Shown here piece after piece: positions 6,558 to 15,554 of a DNA stretch of 64,000 nucleotides. The stretch covers positions 1 through 64,000 of the forward strand of contig UQKB01000008.1 of the NCBI GenBank assembly GCA_900541565.1. The letters run 5' to 3'. Numbering within the stretch: position 1 is the stretch's first letter; each line of letters begins with the position of its first letter. This DNA comes from an uncultured Oscillospiraceae bacterium (GTDB lineage: Bacteria > Bacillota > Clostridia > Oscillospirales > Acutalibacteraceae). The translations under genes were made by a program, and so were the position numbers. The notes under the pieces are model-generated. The model was not told where the DNA came from and did no database searches. It saw only the letters and a program-made list of their open reading frames with translations.

Positions 6558-6639
6558 TGGGAGATGGTGGATTCGAACCACCGAAGTCACTGACAACAGA
6601 TTTACAGTCTGCCCCCTTTGGCCACTCGGGAAATCTCCC
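6555..6639 (-). tRNA. tRNA-Tyr (GTA)
   Basis: 85 nt including encoded CCA. Acceptor GGGAGAT / ATCTCCC with discriminator A, anticodon loop CTGTAAA (anticodon GTA), long variable arm as in bacterial tRNA-Tyr, T-loop GGTTCGAATCC. Its 3' end points at the accessory island, the usual side for integration. Confidence 0.96.
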
Positions 6640-6679
6640 ATATAAAAGGTTGTCCCAAAAAACAACCTAATTGGTTAAC

Positions 6680-6755
6680 TGGAGCTGGTGGACGGACTTG
6701 AACCCCCGACCTGCTGATTACAAATCAGCTGCTCTACCAACTGAGCTACACCAGC
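6680..6755 (-). tRNA. tRNA-Thr (TGT)
   Basis: 76 nt including CCA. Acceptor GCTGGTG / CACCAGC pairing, D-loop AGCTCAGTTGGTAGAGC, anticodon loop TTTGTAA (anticodon TGT), T-loop GGTTCAAGTCC. 40 bp upstream of tRNA-Tyr, same strand, so probably one transcript. Confidence 0.96.
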
Positions 6756-6854
6756 GTACCGACTTGACGCTAAAATACTATACCACTTTGTGCTTTTTTT
6801 GTCAACTGTTTTTTGCAATTTTTCATGTGGGCAAAAGTGTCCTGTAAAACGGTG

Positions 6855-6880
6855 GCAGGCATCCCGTACGGGATGCCTGC
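6855..6880 (-). terminator. terminator after the small Cys-rich gene
   Basis: A perfect 26-bp palindrome (GCAGGCATCCC at one end, GGGATGCCTGC at the other). T-runs follow on both strands (CGTTTTAC on minus, GCTTTTTAAA on plus). Confidence 0.75.
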
Positions 6881-6902
6881 GCTTTTTAAATCCGTTTGCT
6901 TG

Positions 6903-7031
6903 TTAGCAACCGCAACCACAGCTGTTGTTGTTGCAACCACAATCGTCATTACCATTGCAGCAAACAATAAGGATGATAACCAGAAGAATTACCCACGAGC
7001 AGCTGCTGCCGCCGAATAAGTTATTGCACAT
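6903..7031 (-). CDS. 42-residue Cys-rich small membrane-type protein
   Basis: Short gene with a good AGGAGG ten bases before the ATG at 7031. The protein begins MCNNLFGGSSCSW, has one hydrophobic helix (VILLVIILIVCC) and ends in a Gly/Asn/Cys tail (CGCNNNSCGCGC), 9 cysteines in 42 residues. Small proteins of this build occur in Clostridia, often annotated as hypothetical or spore-coat-like; function unknown. Tail cysteines could bind metal or form disulfides. A perfect terminator follows. The 7032-7218 spacer holds the divergent promoters. Confidence 0.75.
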   Translation of the reverse strand: MCNNLFGGSSCSWVILLVIILIVCCNGNDDCGCNNNSCGCGC

Positions 7032-7218
7032 AGCGTTGTTTCCTCCTTTCAAGCGTTACATTATAGTATATTGTAGATGCGATTTTTTGGTTACAAAAAA
7101 ACGGGCGTTTTCTAAGCAAAAAATACCGTAGAGTGCCCCTTGCATTTTTTTCTGTATACCATTACAACAAATACAAACACTTTTTATAAAATATGGAATA
7201 GGAAAGAGGAAAAGGAAA

Positions 7219-9015
7219 ATGAAGAAAGTTTTATCTTTATTGCTCTGCTTGACGCTTGTATGCACGACGCTTTGCCTGCAGGTTTCAGCAGCAGCCGACG
7301 GTACGGTGACCATTACCGTGGCACATACCAACGATATCCACGCCAGGAACAGCTATGACGAGTATAACCAGACGATCGGTTTTCCGAAAGCAAAGACAAT
7401 TGTGGATGCAATGGGGGCCGACTTGCTTTTGGACGCGGGCGATCTGTTTCATGGACAGGCATTTGCTACCATTGAAAATGGGGAAAGCATAGCCCAGCTT
7501 GTAAACGCTTTGGGATATGACGCAATGACGCCCGGCAACCATGACTGGAACTATGGACAGGAGCAGCTCAAACGGCTTGAAGAGCTTTCCGGCATGCAGA
7601 TCATGGCGGGTAATGTTCTTAAAGACGGCAGTGAGTTTTTTGATACCGACTATATCATAAAAGAAATAGAAGGCGTAAAGGTAGGCGTCTTTGGCGTTAT
7701 TGACCCTGCCATATATGGGGCGACCAATCCAAGCTTGCTGCAGGGAATAGAGTATACAGATATGTATGCTTATGCAAACAAGATGGTAGAACAGCTTGAA
7801 CAAGAGCAGTGCGCAGTGATTATTTGTCTGTCGCATTGTGTGGATCACGAACAGTTTGCCAATACGGTAAATGGAGTCGATCTTCTTATCTGCGGCCATC
7901 TGCACATTGAGCTGCAAGAGGAGATCAACGGCACGCTGATTGTGGAAGCCGGCGAATATATGAAAAACATCGGCCAGGTCGACCTGGTATATTCCAAGGA
8001 CACAGACACACTTGTAAAAAAAGAAGCAAAGCTTATTACCTTTGAGGATGCGGCATCTTACCAGGAAGATCCGCAAATTTTGTCCCTGCTTACGCAGATT
8101 AACGACCGTCAGACTGCAATTTTAGACGAAACAGTCGGCAGCACGCCGGTTTTACTTGACGGGGAAAAATCTCAGGTCAGAACACGGGAAACCAATTTAG
8201 GCAGGGTTATAACCGATACATACCTGTATGAAACAGGGGCAGATGTTGCCATTGAAAACGGTGGGGGCATACGTTCCTCTATTCAGCAGGGGGATATTAC
8301 AAAAAGAGATATTATCAACGTTGCTCCGTTTGGCAATATTATTGTGACAAAGCAGATCAGCGGTAAGGATTTGTTGGATACACTGGAATTATCGGTTGAC
8401 TTGGGCATCCGTACGGCAGCCGCTTTTGCAGGTACAAGCACACAATGGCCTGAAAATGACGGAAGCTACCTGCAATTTGGTGGGATTACGGCAGAATTTG
8501 ATGAAGAAAAACCCTTTGGAAGCCGTGTTTCTTCCGTGACTGTCGGCGGAGAGCCTATAGACATGGAGAAAATGTATACCGTAGCGGGGAATAATTATAT
8601 TATGGAGGACAGCGATTATCCGGCGATTGCACAGGCAGAGAAAATCAGCGAATACACAACCTGCGACGATGCACTGACCAAGTTTATTAGCAATGTCGGT
8701 GTGGAAGGCTCGATAGACGCGGTACGTCTGACCAATATAACCGGCCAACAGCCAACACAGCCGCAGGAGGATCCCACCGAGCAGCAGAGCGAGCCGGCAA
8801 CGGAGCCTGTGACCCAGACCGAGACCACCACCGATGCGTCGTCGGCAACACAGGCGCAGGAGCCTTCCTCTGCAGAGCTGAACGGGCAGGAAACACAAAG
8901 CGCGGGAAAGGGCACTGCTGCAACAGGCGACCAAACGGCGGTGTTTTTGCCGCTTTTGGCGCTGATAGGCGCGGCAGCAGCCGTTGTTGTTTTGAAAAGA
9001 CGGGAAAAAGTATAA
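7219..9015 (+). CDS. secreted 5'-nucleotidase / metallophosphoesterase
   Basis: 598 residues. Signal peptide (MKKVLSLLLCLTLVCTTLCLQVSA). N-terminal calcineurin-like phosphoesterase with metal ligands in NDIHARN, DAGDLFHG, GNHDWN and GHLHIE; C-terminal 5_nucleotid_C domain ~300-500 (NLGRVITDTYLYETGADVAIENGGGIR). This is the UshA/YfkN family: hydrolysis of nucleoside 5'-monophosphates, UDP-sugars or 2',3'-cyclic nucleotides outside the cell, for phosphate or nucleoside salvage. After a Thr/Gln/Glu/Pro linker (~505-570) comes ATGDQTAVF, a hydrophobic helix and KRREKV: a wall or membrane anchor of the TGD type without a clean LPXTG. The last ~70 codons are GC-rich with long antisense open frames, which are shadows. 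Monocistronic, with terminator at 9041. Confidence 0.93.
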   Translation: MKKVLSLLLCLTLVCTTLCLQVSAAADGTVTITVAHTNDIHARNSYDEYNQTIGFPKAKTIVDAMGADLLLDAGDLFHGQAFATIENGESIAQLVNALGYDAMTPGNHDWNYGQEQLKRLEELSGMQIMAGNVLKDGSEFFDTDYIIKEIEGVKVGVFGVIDPAIYGATNPSLLQGIEYTDMYAYANKMVEQLEQEQCAVIICLSHCVDHEQFANTVNGVDLLICGHLHIELQEEINGTLIVEAGEYMKNIGQVDLVYSKDTDTLVKKEAKLITFEDAASYQEDPQILSLLTQINDRQTAILDETVGSTPVLLDGEKSQVRTRETNLGRVITDTYLYETGADVAIENGGGIRSSIQQGDITKRDIINVAPFGNIIVTKQISGKDLLDTLELSVDLGIRTAAAFAGTSTQWPENDGSYLQFGGITAEFDEEKPFGSRVSSVTVGGEPIDMEKMYTVAGNNYIMEDSDYPAIAQAEKISEYTTCDDALTKFISNVGVEGSIDAVRLTNITGQQPTQPQEDPTEQQSEPATEPVTQTETTTDASSATQAQEPSSAELNGQETQSAGKGTAATGDQTAVFLPLLALIGAAAAVVVLKRREKV

Positions 9016-9040
9016 GTAATACAACGCTCTATCAATGCAT

Positions 9041-9077
9041 AAAAACGCCGGACTCTATACGGGTCCGGCGTTTTGGT
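9041..9077. terminator. bidirectional terminator between nucleotidase and spoVT
   Basis: Stem AAAACGCCGGA / TCCGGCGTTTT; A-run on one side and T-run on the other serve the two convergent genes. Confidence 0.85.
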
Positions 9078-9619
9078 TATTCTTCCATTTGCTTACCTAA
9101 AAATGCTGCGGCCGACTGCGTGAGCTTGATTTCCGCCTCAGACGGGACGGCGTGGTTTTCTCCGCAAAGCATAATAACGCTTCCTGTTACATCACCGGCG
9201 GCAATAATGGGATACATAATTGCCGCACCGCGCTCCATGCCCTCTACCGGTTGGATTTCGCTCATATCGCCCGAATGCGCCGCAAAGCTTCTGCGTGTTT
9301 CCATAAACTCTTCAATTACGGGCGTTACACGGCGTTCCAGATATTCTCTTTTGGAAACACCCGCCGCTGCTACAATATGGTCGCGGTCGCTGATCAAAGT
9401 AGGAAGGCCGGAAATTTTAGCAAGAACTTCGGCATATTGGGATGCAAAGTTGGAAAGCTCACCTACAGGGGAGTATTTTTTAAATATGACCTCGCCGTCG
9501 CTGTCGGTGTAAATTTCCAGTGGGTCGCCTTCGCGAATTCGCAGGGTACGCCGGATTTCTTTTGGGATAACGACTCTTCCCAGGTCGTCGATTCTTCTTA
9601 CAATTCCTGTTGCTTTCAT
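9077..9619 (-). CDS. spoVT: stage V sporulation protein T, AbrB-family regulator
   Basis: 180 residues, the normal SpoVT length. Residues 1-45 are the SpoVT/AbrB swapped-hairpin DNA-binding domain (MKATGIVRRIDDLGRVVIPKEIRRTLRI); the rest is the GAF-like ligand domain (~55-178). In Bacillus, SpoVT modulates sigma-G dependent genes in the forespore; its presence implies endospore formation. GGAGG precedes the ATG. The stop lies within the shared terminator. Upstream 9620-9783 contains no further gene. Confidence 0.93.
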   Translation of the reverse strand: MKATGIVRRIDDLGRVVIPKEIRRTLRIREGDPLEIYTDSDGEVIFKKYSPVGELSNFASQYAEVLAKISGLPTLISDRDHIVAAAGVSKREYLERRVTPVIEEFMETRRSFAAHSGDMSEIQPVEGMERGAAIMYPIIAAGDVTGSVIMLCGENHAVPSEAEIKLTQSAAAFLGKQMEE

Positions 9620-9783
9620 ATAAAATTAAACCTCCAAAATATTCTCAAAAATTGTCTGGCATGTACATGTTGTTTGTACGTCACGCTACTTATTATATGT
9701 ATAGTTGGAAGTGCTATACAGATTTTTCACCAGGGTTTTATTTGGAAGTTTTTACATAACTTTTTAAAAACAGGAAAAGCGCC

Positions 9784-9812
9784 TTGCTTTTTATACGCTT
9801 TTAATTTATACT
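9784..9812 (+). promoter_or_regulatory. promoter of hsdS
   Basis: TTGCTT (9784-9789), 17-bp spacer, TATACT (9807-9812), 35 bp before the hsdS start. It shows that hsdS has its own promoter and does not depend on hsdR-hsdM transcription. Confidence 0.65.
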
Positions 9813-9846
9813 ATAATATATTATTTTGTAGAAAGATGGTGAATTT

Positions 9847-11022
9847 TTGTCATATCCTAAGCGCAGATTTCAAGGCTTTCACAAACCATGGCGTTTTGTA
9901 CGCCTTGCAGATGCCGCAGCGTCGTTTGACTATGGCGTAAATGTGGCGGCAGGTCCATTTGACGGTACACACGGCTATATACGAATTACCGATATTGACG
10001 ATAAAACCCGCAAATATCTTGCGTCCGCTGGCAAGTCGCCTGTGCAAGTGCCGCAGGAGCAATACCTTGTGGGGCAGGACGACATTTTATTTGCCAGAAC
10101 CGGGACGAGCACGGGAAAGACCTATTTATACGATAAAAGCGATGGAAAGCTGTACTTTTCCGGTTTTTTAATCCGTGCGCATATAAAAGACGGCTATAAC
10201 AGCCGGTTTGTATTTAGCCAAACCCTTACACAGGCGTATAAAAAATGGGTGGCGGTTATGTCGGTCCGTTCCGGGCAGCCTGGAATTAACCTGCGGGAAT
10301 ATATGCGATATGGCTTTTATGTGCCCGAAAGGGCGGAGCAGGACAAAATTGCACAAACCATTTTTTTATTGGACAAGAAAATAGAACTGCAGCAAGAAAG
10401 AGCCAAGCTTTTGCGCCGGTATAAGCAGGGTTTGCTGCAAATTTGTTTTTTTAATAAGAGTGAAGACAAGCGGCAAAGGTGGAATAGTGCCAAGGTTCGG
10501 GAAATTCTGCCGCAGCGCGCGCACAGGGGTGTGGCTGGGCTGGAGCTTCTGTCTGTTACAAAGGAAAGCGGCGTGAAAAAGCGCAGCGAGCTAGGCGCTA
10601 TGGATGTTTCGAGTTTAGATAAGCGGAGGTATAAGCTGGCGATGCCGGGCGATATTGTCTGTAATTCTATGCGTATGTGGCAGGGAGCCTGCGGCGTTTC
10701 CCCATATAAAGGCATCGTAAGCCCTGCGTACACCGTGCTGATCCCTTCTGAACAGATAGACGCCCGGTGGATTGTGCAATTGTTTAAAACAAAAAAGATG
10801 CAAAACCTGTTTAAGCGTTATTCCCAGGGCCTTACAGACGATGCCTGGACGTTAAAATATACGCAGATTGCTGACATACAGTTGCACTTTCCTTCGTTTG
10901 AAGAACAAAGAAAAATGGCCGATATGCTTGAAAAAGCAGACCGGGCCGTTACATTGTGTGAGGAAAAGATCGATTGCCTGTATAGCTATAAGCAGGCGCT
11001 TTTACAACAGATTTTGCTATAA
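9847..11022 (+). CDS. hsdS: type I restriction enzyme specificity subunit
   Basis: 391 residues, standard HsdS size. Two target-recognition domains (~1-165 and ~210-350), each followed by a coiled-coil spacer (EQDKIAQTIFLLDKKIELQQERAKLLRRYKQGLLQ and EEQRKMADMLEKADRAVTLCEEKIDCLYSYKQALLQ), which set the bipartite recognition site. It assembles with HsdM and HsdR. TTG start at 9847 with a GGTGA-like site. Odd: it is on the opposite strand from hsdR-hsdM and faces them, 69 bp from the hsdM stop, where a same-strand hsdS would be expected. No partial second hsdS or recombinase is visible nearby. Confidence 0.93.
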   Translation: MSYPKRRFQGFHKPWRFVRLADAAASFDYGVNVAAGPFDGTHGYIRITDIDDKTRKYLASAGKSPVQVPQEQYLVGQDDILFARTGTSTGKTYLYDKSDGKLYFSGFLIRAHIKDGYNSRFVFSQTLTQAYKKWVAVMSVRSGQPGINLREYMRYGFYVPERAEQDKIAQTIFLLDKKIELQQERAKLLRRYKQGLLQICFFNKSEDKRQRWNSAKVREILPQRAHRGVAGLELLSVTKESGVKKRSELGAMDVSSLDKRRYKLAMPGDIVCNSMRMWQGACGVSPYKGIVSPAYTVLIPSEQIDARWIVQLFKTKKMQNLFKRYSQGLTDDAWTLKYTQIADIQLHFPSFEEQRKMADMLEKADRAVTLCEEKIDCLYSYKQALLQQILL

Positions 11023-11091
11023 AAATTAGATTCTATTTTTATAAACAGAGAAAGCAGTACACACCGCAGGCCCAAATAAAGCGCGGCAAAA

Positions 11092-12645
11092 TCAAAACTC
11101 TTCAAGCCCAAGCTCCGCCAGATAGCGGTTCAGCGCGCGGTCTACATTATGCGCCTGTGCATCCAGTGCGCGCAGCTTATGCATAATTGCGTTTATGTCA
11201 ATGTCCTCCTGTTCTTCACAACGGTCAATATAACGTGCGATGCTCAGGTTGTACCCGTTTTCGGCAATTTCTTTGCGCGTGACGGGTCTTGCGTATTTTT
11301 TTGTTGTTTTGCGCGCTTTATAGTGCCGGATAATTTTATCCACATCCAAATCGCGCAGAGCGTTTTTGTTCTTGTTTTTTTCAAAGTCGTTGGAGGCATC
11401 TATAAAATATACATCATCCACGTGTGTGCGGTTTTTCTGAAAAACAAGAATGACCGTAGGGATCGAGGTACCAAAAAAGATGTTTGCAGGCAGGCCGATA
11501 ACAGCGTCCAGGTAGTTTTTTGTTTCGATCAAAAAGCGCCGTATCATGCTTTCTGCAGCGGTGCGGAATAATACGCCATGTGGCAGCACCACCGCCATGG
11601 TGCCACCGGCATGCAGGTGATAAAGCATATGTAAAACAAAGGCATAGTCTGCTTTTGATTTTGGCGGCAGCTTTCCGTATGGGGAAAAGCGCGCGTCCAA
11701 CAAAAATTTCGGAGAAGCCGACCATTTTGCCGAATAAGGAGGGTTGGCGACAATTGCGTCGAAATACATATCTGCAAACTGGTCGTTTTCAAGGGTATCG
11801 TCATTTTTTATGGAAAAGTTTGTGTAGGGGATGTCGTGCAAAAGCATATTCATCCGCGCCAAATTACAGGTGGAAGCCGTCAGCTCCTGTCCATAAAAAT
11901 TGTATACATCGGCTTCCTTTGCTACCTGCAAAAGTAAAGAACCGGAGCCACAGGCGGGATCATATACGCTTTTTAACGTGCTTTTTCCAATCGTTACAAT
12001 TTTAGCAAGGATTTTTGATACCTGCTGGGGCGTATAAAACTCCCCGGCTTTTTTTCCGGCGGTTGCGGCAAACTGCGCGATCAAATATTCGTATGCATCG
12101 CCCAGCACGTCAATTTTAGAATTTTTATACGAAAAGGGAATTTCATGGATGTTGCATATGACCTTTGCAATCAGTTTTGAGCGCGAAAGAACGTCTCTTC
12201 CTAGCTTTGTGGAGTTGAGATCCATATCATTAAACAGGCTTTCAAAGGCCTGTTGGCTTTGAAAGCCAATGGTGGACTCTATCATTTTTTCAATAGCTGT
12301 GTGCAGGGTTTCCACTGAAAAGGTACCTGCATGCACGCTGCGGACAATACTGGGAAAAAGATATTGCGGTTCAATCAAATAGCCCGCTTCCTCTATTAAT
12401 TCTTCCTTTAAAGCGTCATGAAATTCTGCATCTTCCCATGCCTGTTCATAGCTTAGATGATCCTCCTGCAGAAGAATTTGAACGGTTTGTTCAAGTTTTT
12501 CGGAAAGATAGCGATAAAAGATCAATCCTAAAATGTAGTGCTTAAATTCACCTGCCTCCATAGAGCCGCGCAGGTCGTTTGCAATTGCCCACAGGCGGTT
12601 ATGCAGATTTTTCTGTTGTTCCATTTGCGTTCTATTGGATGACAT
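11092..12645 (-). CDS. hsdM: type I restriction enzyme methyltransferase subunit
   Basis: 517 residues. N-terminal HsdM_N helical domain (~10-140), then an N6-adenine methyltransferase domain with the SAM motif DPACGSGSLLLQ (~229) and catalytic NPPYSAKW (~301). Methylates adenine in the HsdS-defined site. 14 bp downstream of hsdR, same strand, GGGG-type Shine-Dalgarno. Length and motifs are complete, so it should be active. Confidence 0.95.
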   Translation of the reverse strand: MSSNRTQMEQQKNLHNRLWAIANDLRGSMEAGEFKHYILGLIFYRYLSEKLEQTVQILLQEDHLSYEQAWEDAEFHDALKEELIEEAGYLIEPQYLFPSIVRSVHAGTFSVETLHTAIEKMIESTIGFQSQQAFESLFNDMDLNSTKLGRDVLSRSKLIAKVICNIHEIPFSYKNSKIDVLGDAYEYLIAQFAATAGKKAGEFYTPQQVSKILAKIVTIGKSTLKSVYDPACGSGSLLLQVAKEADVYNFYGQELTASTCNLARMNMLLHDIPYTNFSIKNDDTLENDQFADMYFDAIVANPPYSAKWSASPKFLLDARFSPYGKLPPKSKADYAFVLHMLYHLHAGGTMAVVLPHGVLFRTAAESMIRRFLIETKNYLDAVIGLPANIFFGTSIPTVILVFQKNRTHVDDVYFIDASNDFEKNKNKNALRDLDVDKIIRHYKARKTTKKYARPVTRKEIAENGYNLSIARYIDRCEEQEDIDINAIMHKLRALDAQAHNVDRALNRYLAELGLEEF

Positions 12646-12659
12646 GCGATTCCCCGCTT

Positions 12660-15401
12660 TTATTCATATTTTTGGGCGTATTCCCGTATAAACCTAGCAA
12701 TTTTATCGGTAAGCAGCTTTTTTTCCCGAAAGCCTTTATGGATGTTCTGGATGATGGCGCTTCGTCGGATTGTTCCTGAGAGTATAAAGTTTTTTATTTC
12801 CTCTTCCACCATGGTAGCACTGATACGGTTTTCCTGCGCAAAGCAAAGAAGCTCCCGCTCCTTTTGCAGCTGTTCAAACGTTTGGTAGGCTTGCTGAATG
12901 TGGCTCCCTGTTGGAAGAGAGGGTAGTACAGACGTAAGAAATCCTTTGATTAAATTGCCTTTTAAGCGCAGTTGTAAAACGTCGCTTTGCTCAATTTTTT
13001 CTAAAATTGCTGCAATTTCCTTGTCCTGCTTTTTTTGATCTGTCAGAGTTACGCTGCGGATTAACTGCATAATATATTCCACGTCAATTGTATCCGTATG
13101 AAACACTTCAAGAGAAAAATCCGTACTATGCGACGGGGCCGATGCACAAGGTTTACGATGCTGGGATTCCTTTACAATTTTTAAATATTTGCCTTTATAG
13201 TCCTGGAACCGTTGTGGTGTTATAGCAATGCCGCTGTTTTCAAATGAAAATGCGGCAAAACTTTGCAGGCACATAAGGGTTTTGGACAAGGTGCGAAAAG
13301 TCCCAATAAAGGCTTCTTTCGTTTCCTTTGCAGCCAACGTATCTACGGCTTGTGGAGTGGGAGCCAATGCGTACAGTCGTACCAGTGCCTGCCTGCATTG
13401 CGCAAGGTATGTTTCATAGCCTGCGCGCAGCACTGTGTCGGCGCAGTCGGTTTTGGAAAACAGGCAAACGGCCTGGTCGGTTTTTTCCTTGAGGTCGCGA
13501 AAGCAGACGATATTCCCATGCGGTTTGGTAGCGGATTCTATACGGTTTGTCCTGGAATATGCCTGGAGCAGGTCGTGGTACTGCATATTTTTGTCTATAT
13601 ATAGGGTATTGAGCATTTTGCTGTCAAAGCCGGTCAGGAACATACCCACTACAAGCAATATGTCAATTTGTACGCTTTTTACTTTTTTGGACAGATCACA
13701 AACATATTCGCTATAGCGTTCGGTCGTAAAATTGCAGCCAAACATACGGTTATAATCTGCAATCATGCGCTCTAAACTATCCCGCGGCGTTTCTGCAAGG
13801 TGTGTTGTATCCGCATTTGCATGAAAGGTAAAGACAGCGGCAATTTTTAGATTGTGAGAGGCAGATTTGAAATAATCATAATACTTTACAAGCATCTCGA
13901 CGCTTTCTACGGCAAACAGTGCGTTATATTTTCTGTTATAGGTTTTTCGGTCATGCATGAGCAGAATCTGCTCTGCGACTGCGGCGACCTGCTGGCTGCG
14001 ATCATAACGAGTGCCTTCAAGCTTGGATGTGCGGCTGTTGGCCCTCCGGTCAAGGAATCGTGCGTGAAAATATTCCACGGAAAACCCCAGCACATTGTGG
14101 TCAAAGATAGCATCCTTCATTAAATAGGTATGCAAACAGGTTTGAAAAATATCTGCGGTAGCTCTTCCGTCCCGGCTTTGGTTTTCCTTAAAGCGCGGCG
14201 TACCGGTAAAGCCAAAATACTGGGCGTTTTGAAAAAAATTTTGAATAGTGCTGTGCATTTGGCCAAATTGTGAACGATGGCACTCATCTATGATAAAGAC
14301 CAGTTTCTCTTTTTTATATTTAGCTATGCAGCTTTGATATTTAGAAAGGCGTACAGCGCGGGACATTTTTTGGATGGTTGTGATAATCAGCTGCTTTGCA
14401 GGGTTTTGAATTTGAAAAATGAGCGCGTCGGTTTTATCTGTACAGTCGATGCAGCCCGCTTCAAGCTTATTGAATTCTTCGCATGTTTGCACGTCAAGAT
14501 CCCGGCGGTCAACCAGAAGAAAAACTTTTTTTACACATGGACAGGCAGACAAAAGCTTGCTTGCCTTAAAGGCGGTCAAGGTTTTTCCACTGCCCGTTGT
14601 ATGCCATATATATCCGTTGCCGGTTGTATAAAGCGCATGCCGGACCAAAGCTTTGCAGGCATGTATTTGATAAGGCCGCATTACCATCAGCAATTTTTCC
14701 GACGCATTGAGCACCATATAATGCGTCAAAATTTCCAGCAGATGCTGTTTTTTTAAGAAGGTATGTGCAAATGCAGATAAATCGGCAATACGCCGGTTAT
14801 GTGTATCGGTCCAATAAAAGGTATCTGTGTAAGCAAGCGTGTGGTCCGTGTTGGAAAAATACTTTGTATCTGTTCCGTTTGTAATCACAAACAGCTGCAG
14901 GCAATTGTAAAGACCTGCGCGGCAGTCGTGCTGGTAACGTCGAATTTGATAAAAGGCTTCTTTCAGGTCGGCGCCTCTGCGCTTGAGCTCTATTTGCACA
15001 AGAGGAAGGCCGTTGATCAAAAGCAGCAGGTCATACCGGTTGCTTCTGTTCCCGCGTACCGTGGTCTGCCGGGCCAGCTGAAAGCTGTTGGCGTCATATG
15101 CATTTTGCTCCCAAAAATGTATGTAAACCCTGCTTTTGTCGTCCCGATGCAGCATAAATGGTTCCCGGAGCACTTTTGCACAGTCAAAAACACTGCGGCA
15201 GGTGAAGTGTTGCAAAATGCTTTTTAGCTCTGTATCTGTCAGCATACAGTTGTGCAGCCTTTCCCGGTTTACAAGGAAAAGCTGTGTTTTAAAATTTTCG
15301 ATCAATGCCGCTTCATTTGGGAGCTTTATCTGTGTATAGCCTGTGCTTTGCAATAAATCCGTAAGCTGCGTTTCCAGCTGTGCTTCTTCCTGGTAGGGCA
15401 T
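12660..15401 (-). CDS. hsdR: type I restriction enzyme endonuclease/translocase subunit
   Basis: 913 residues. N-terminal nuclease domain with the PD-(D/E)xK-type core YDLLLLINGLPLVQIELKRRG; SF2 translocase with Walker A HTTGSGKT, DECH box (IIDECHRSQFG), FGFTGTPRF and the motif VI region around QAYSRTNR. Hydrolyses ATP to pull DNA and cuts remote from the site. First gene of the hsdR-hsdM operon, GGAGG before the ATG. No frameshift or missing motif. Confidence 0.95.
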   Translation of the reverse strand: MPYQEEAQLETQLTDLLQSTGYTQIKLPNEAALIENFKTQLFLVNRERLHNCMLTDTELKSILQHFTCRSVFDCAKVLREPFMLHRDDKSRVYIHFWEQNAYDANSFQLARQTTVRGNRSNRYDLLLLINGLPLVQIELKRRGADLKEAFYQIRRYQHDCRAGLYNCLQLFVITNGTDTKYFSNTDHTLAYTDTFYWTDTHNRRIADLSAFAHTFLKKQHLLEILTHYMVLNASEKLLMVMRPYQIHACKALVRHALYTTGNGYIWHTTGSGKTLTAFKASKLLSACPCVKKVFLLVDRRDLDVQTCEEFNKLEAGCIDCTDKTDALIFQIQNPAKQLIITTIQKMSRAVRLSKYQSCIAKYKKEKLVFIIDECHRSQFGQMHSTIQNFFQNAQYFGFTGTPRFKENQSRDGRATADIFQTCLHTYLMKDAIFDHNVLGFSVEYFHARFLDRRANSRTSKLEGTRYDRSQQVAAVAEQILLMHDRKTYNRKYNALFAVESVEMLVKYYDYFKSASHNLKIAAVFTFHANADTTHLAETPRDSLERMIADYNRMFGCNFTTERYSEYVCDLSKKVKSVQIDILLVVGMFLTGFDSKMLNTLYIDKNMQYHDLLQAYSRTNRIESATKPHGNIVCFRDLKEKTDQAVCLFSKTDCADTVLRAGYETYLAQCRQALVRLYALAPTPQAVDTLAAKETKEAFIGTFRTLSKTLMCLQSFAAFSFENSGIAITPQRFQDYKGKYLKIVKESQHRKPCASAPSHSTDFSLEVFHTDTIDVEYIMQLIRSVTLTDQKKQDKEIAAILEKIEQSDVLQLRLKGNLIKGFLTSVLPSLPTGSHIQQAYQTFEQLQKERELLCFAQENRISATMVEEEIKNFILSGTIRRSAIIQNIHKGFREKKLLTDKIARFIREYAQKYE

Positions 15402-15554
15402 ACCCCGCCACCTCCTTTTGCAGCGTTACGGATAGTATTATAGCGCAAGTGAAGAGTTTTCACAATAGAAATTCGACATTTTTCTACATTTTTTTAAAAC
15501 AAACGAAAGTTACCCATATAAAAGACGGCATATTTCAGGCTTTATTTCTATTTT

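Noticed and set aside
8389..9035. Long minus-strand frames opposite the end of the 5'-nucleotidase
   Set aside because: Shadows of a GC-rich, repetitive Thr/Glu/Gln linker; the plus-strand protein has clear domains throughout.
9700..11100. Phase-variable hsdS inversion system
   Set aside because: No second or partial hsdS, no recombinase and no obvious inverted repeats flank hsdS; only the odd orientation remains as an observation.
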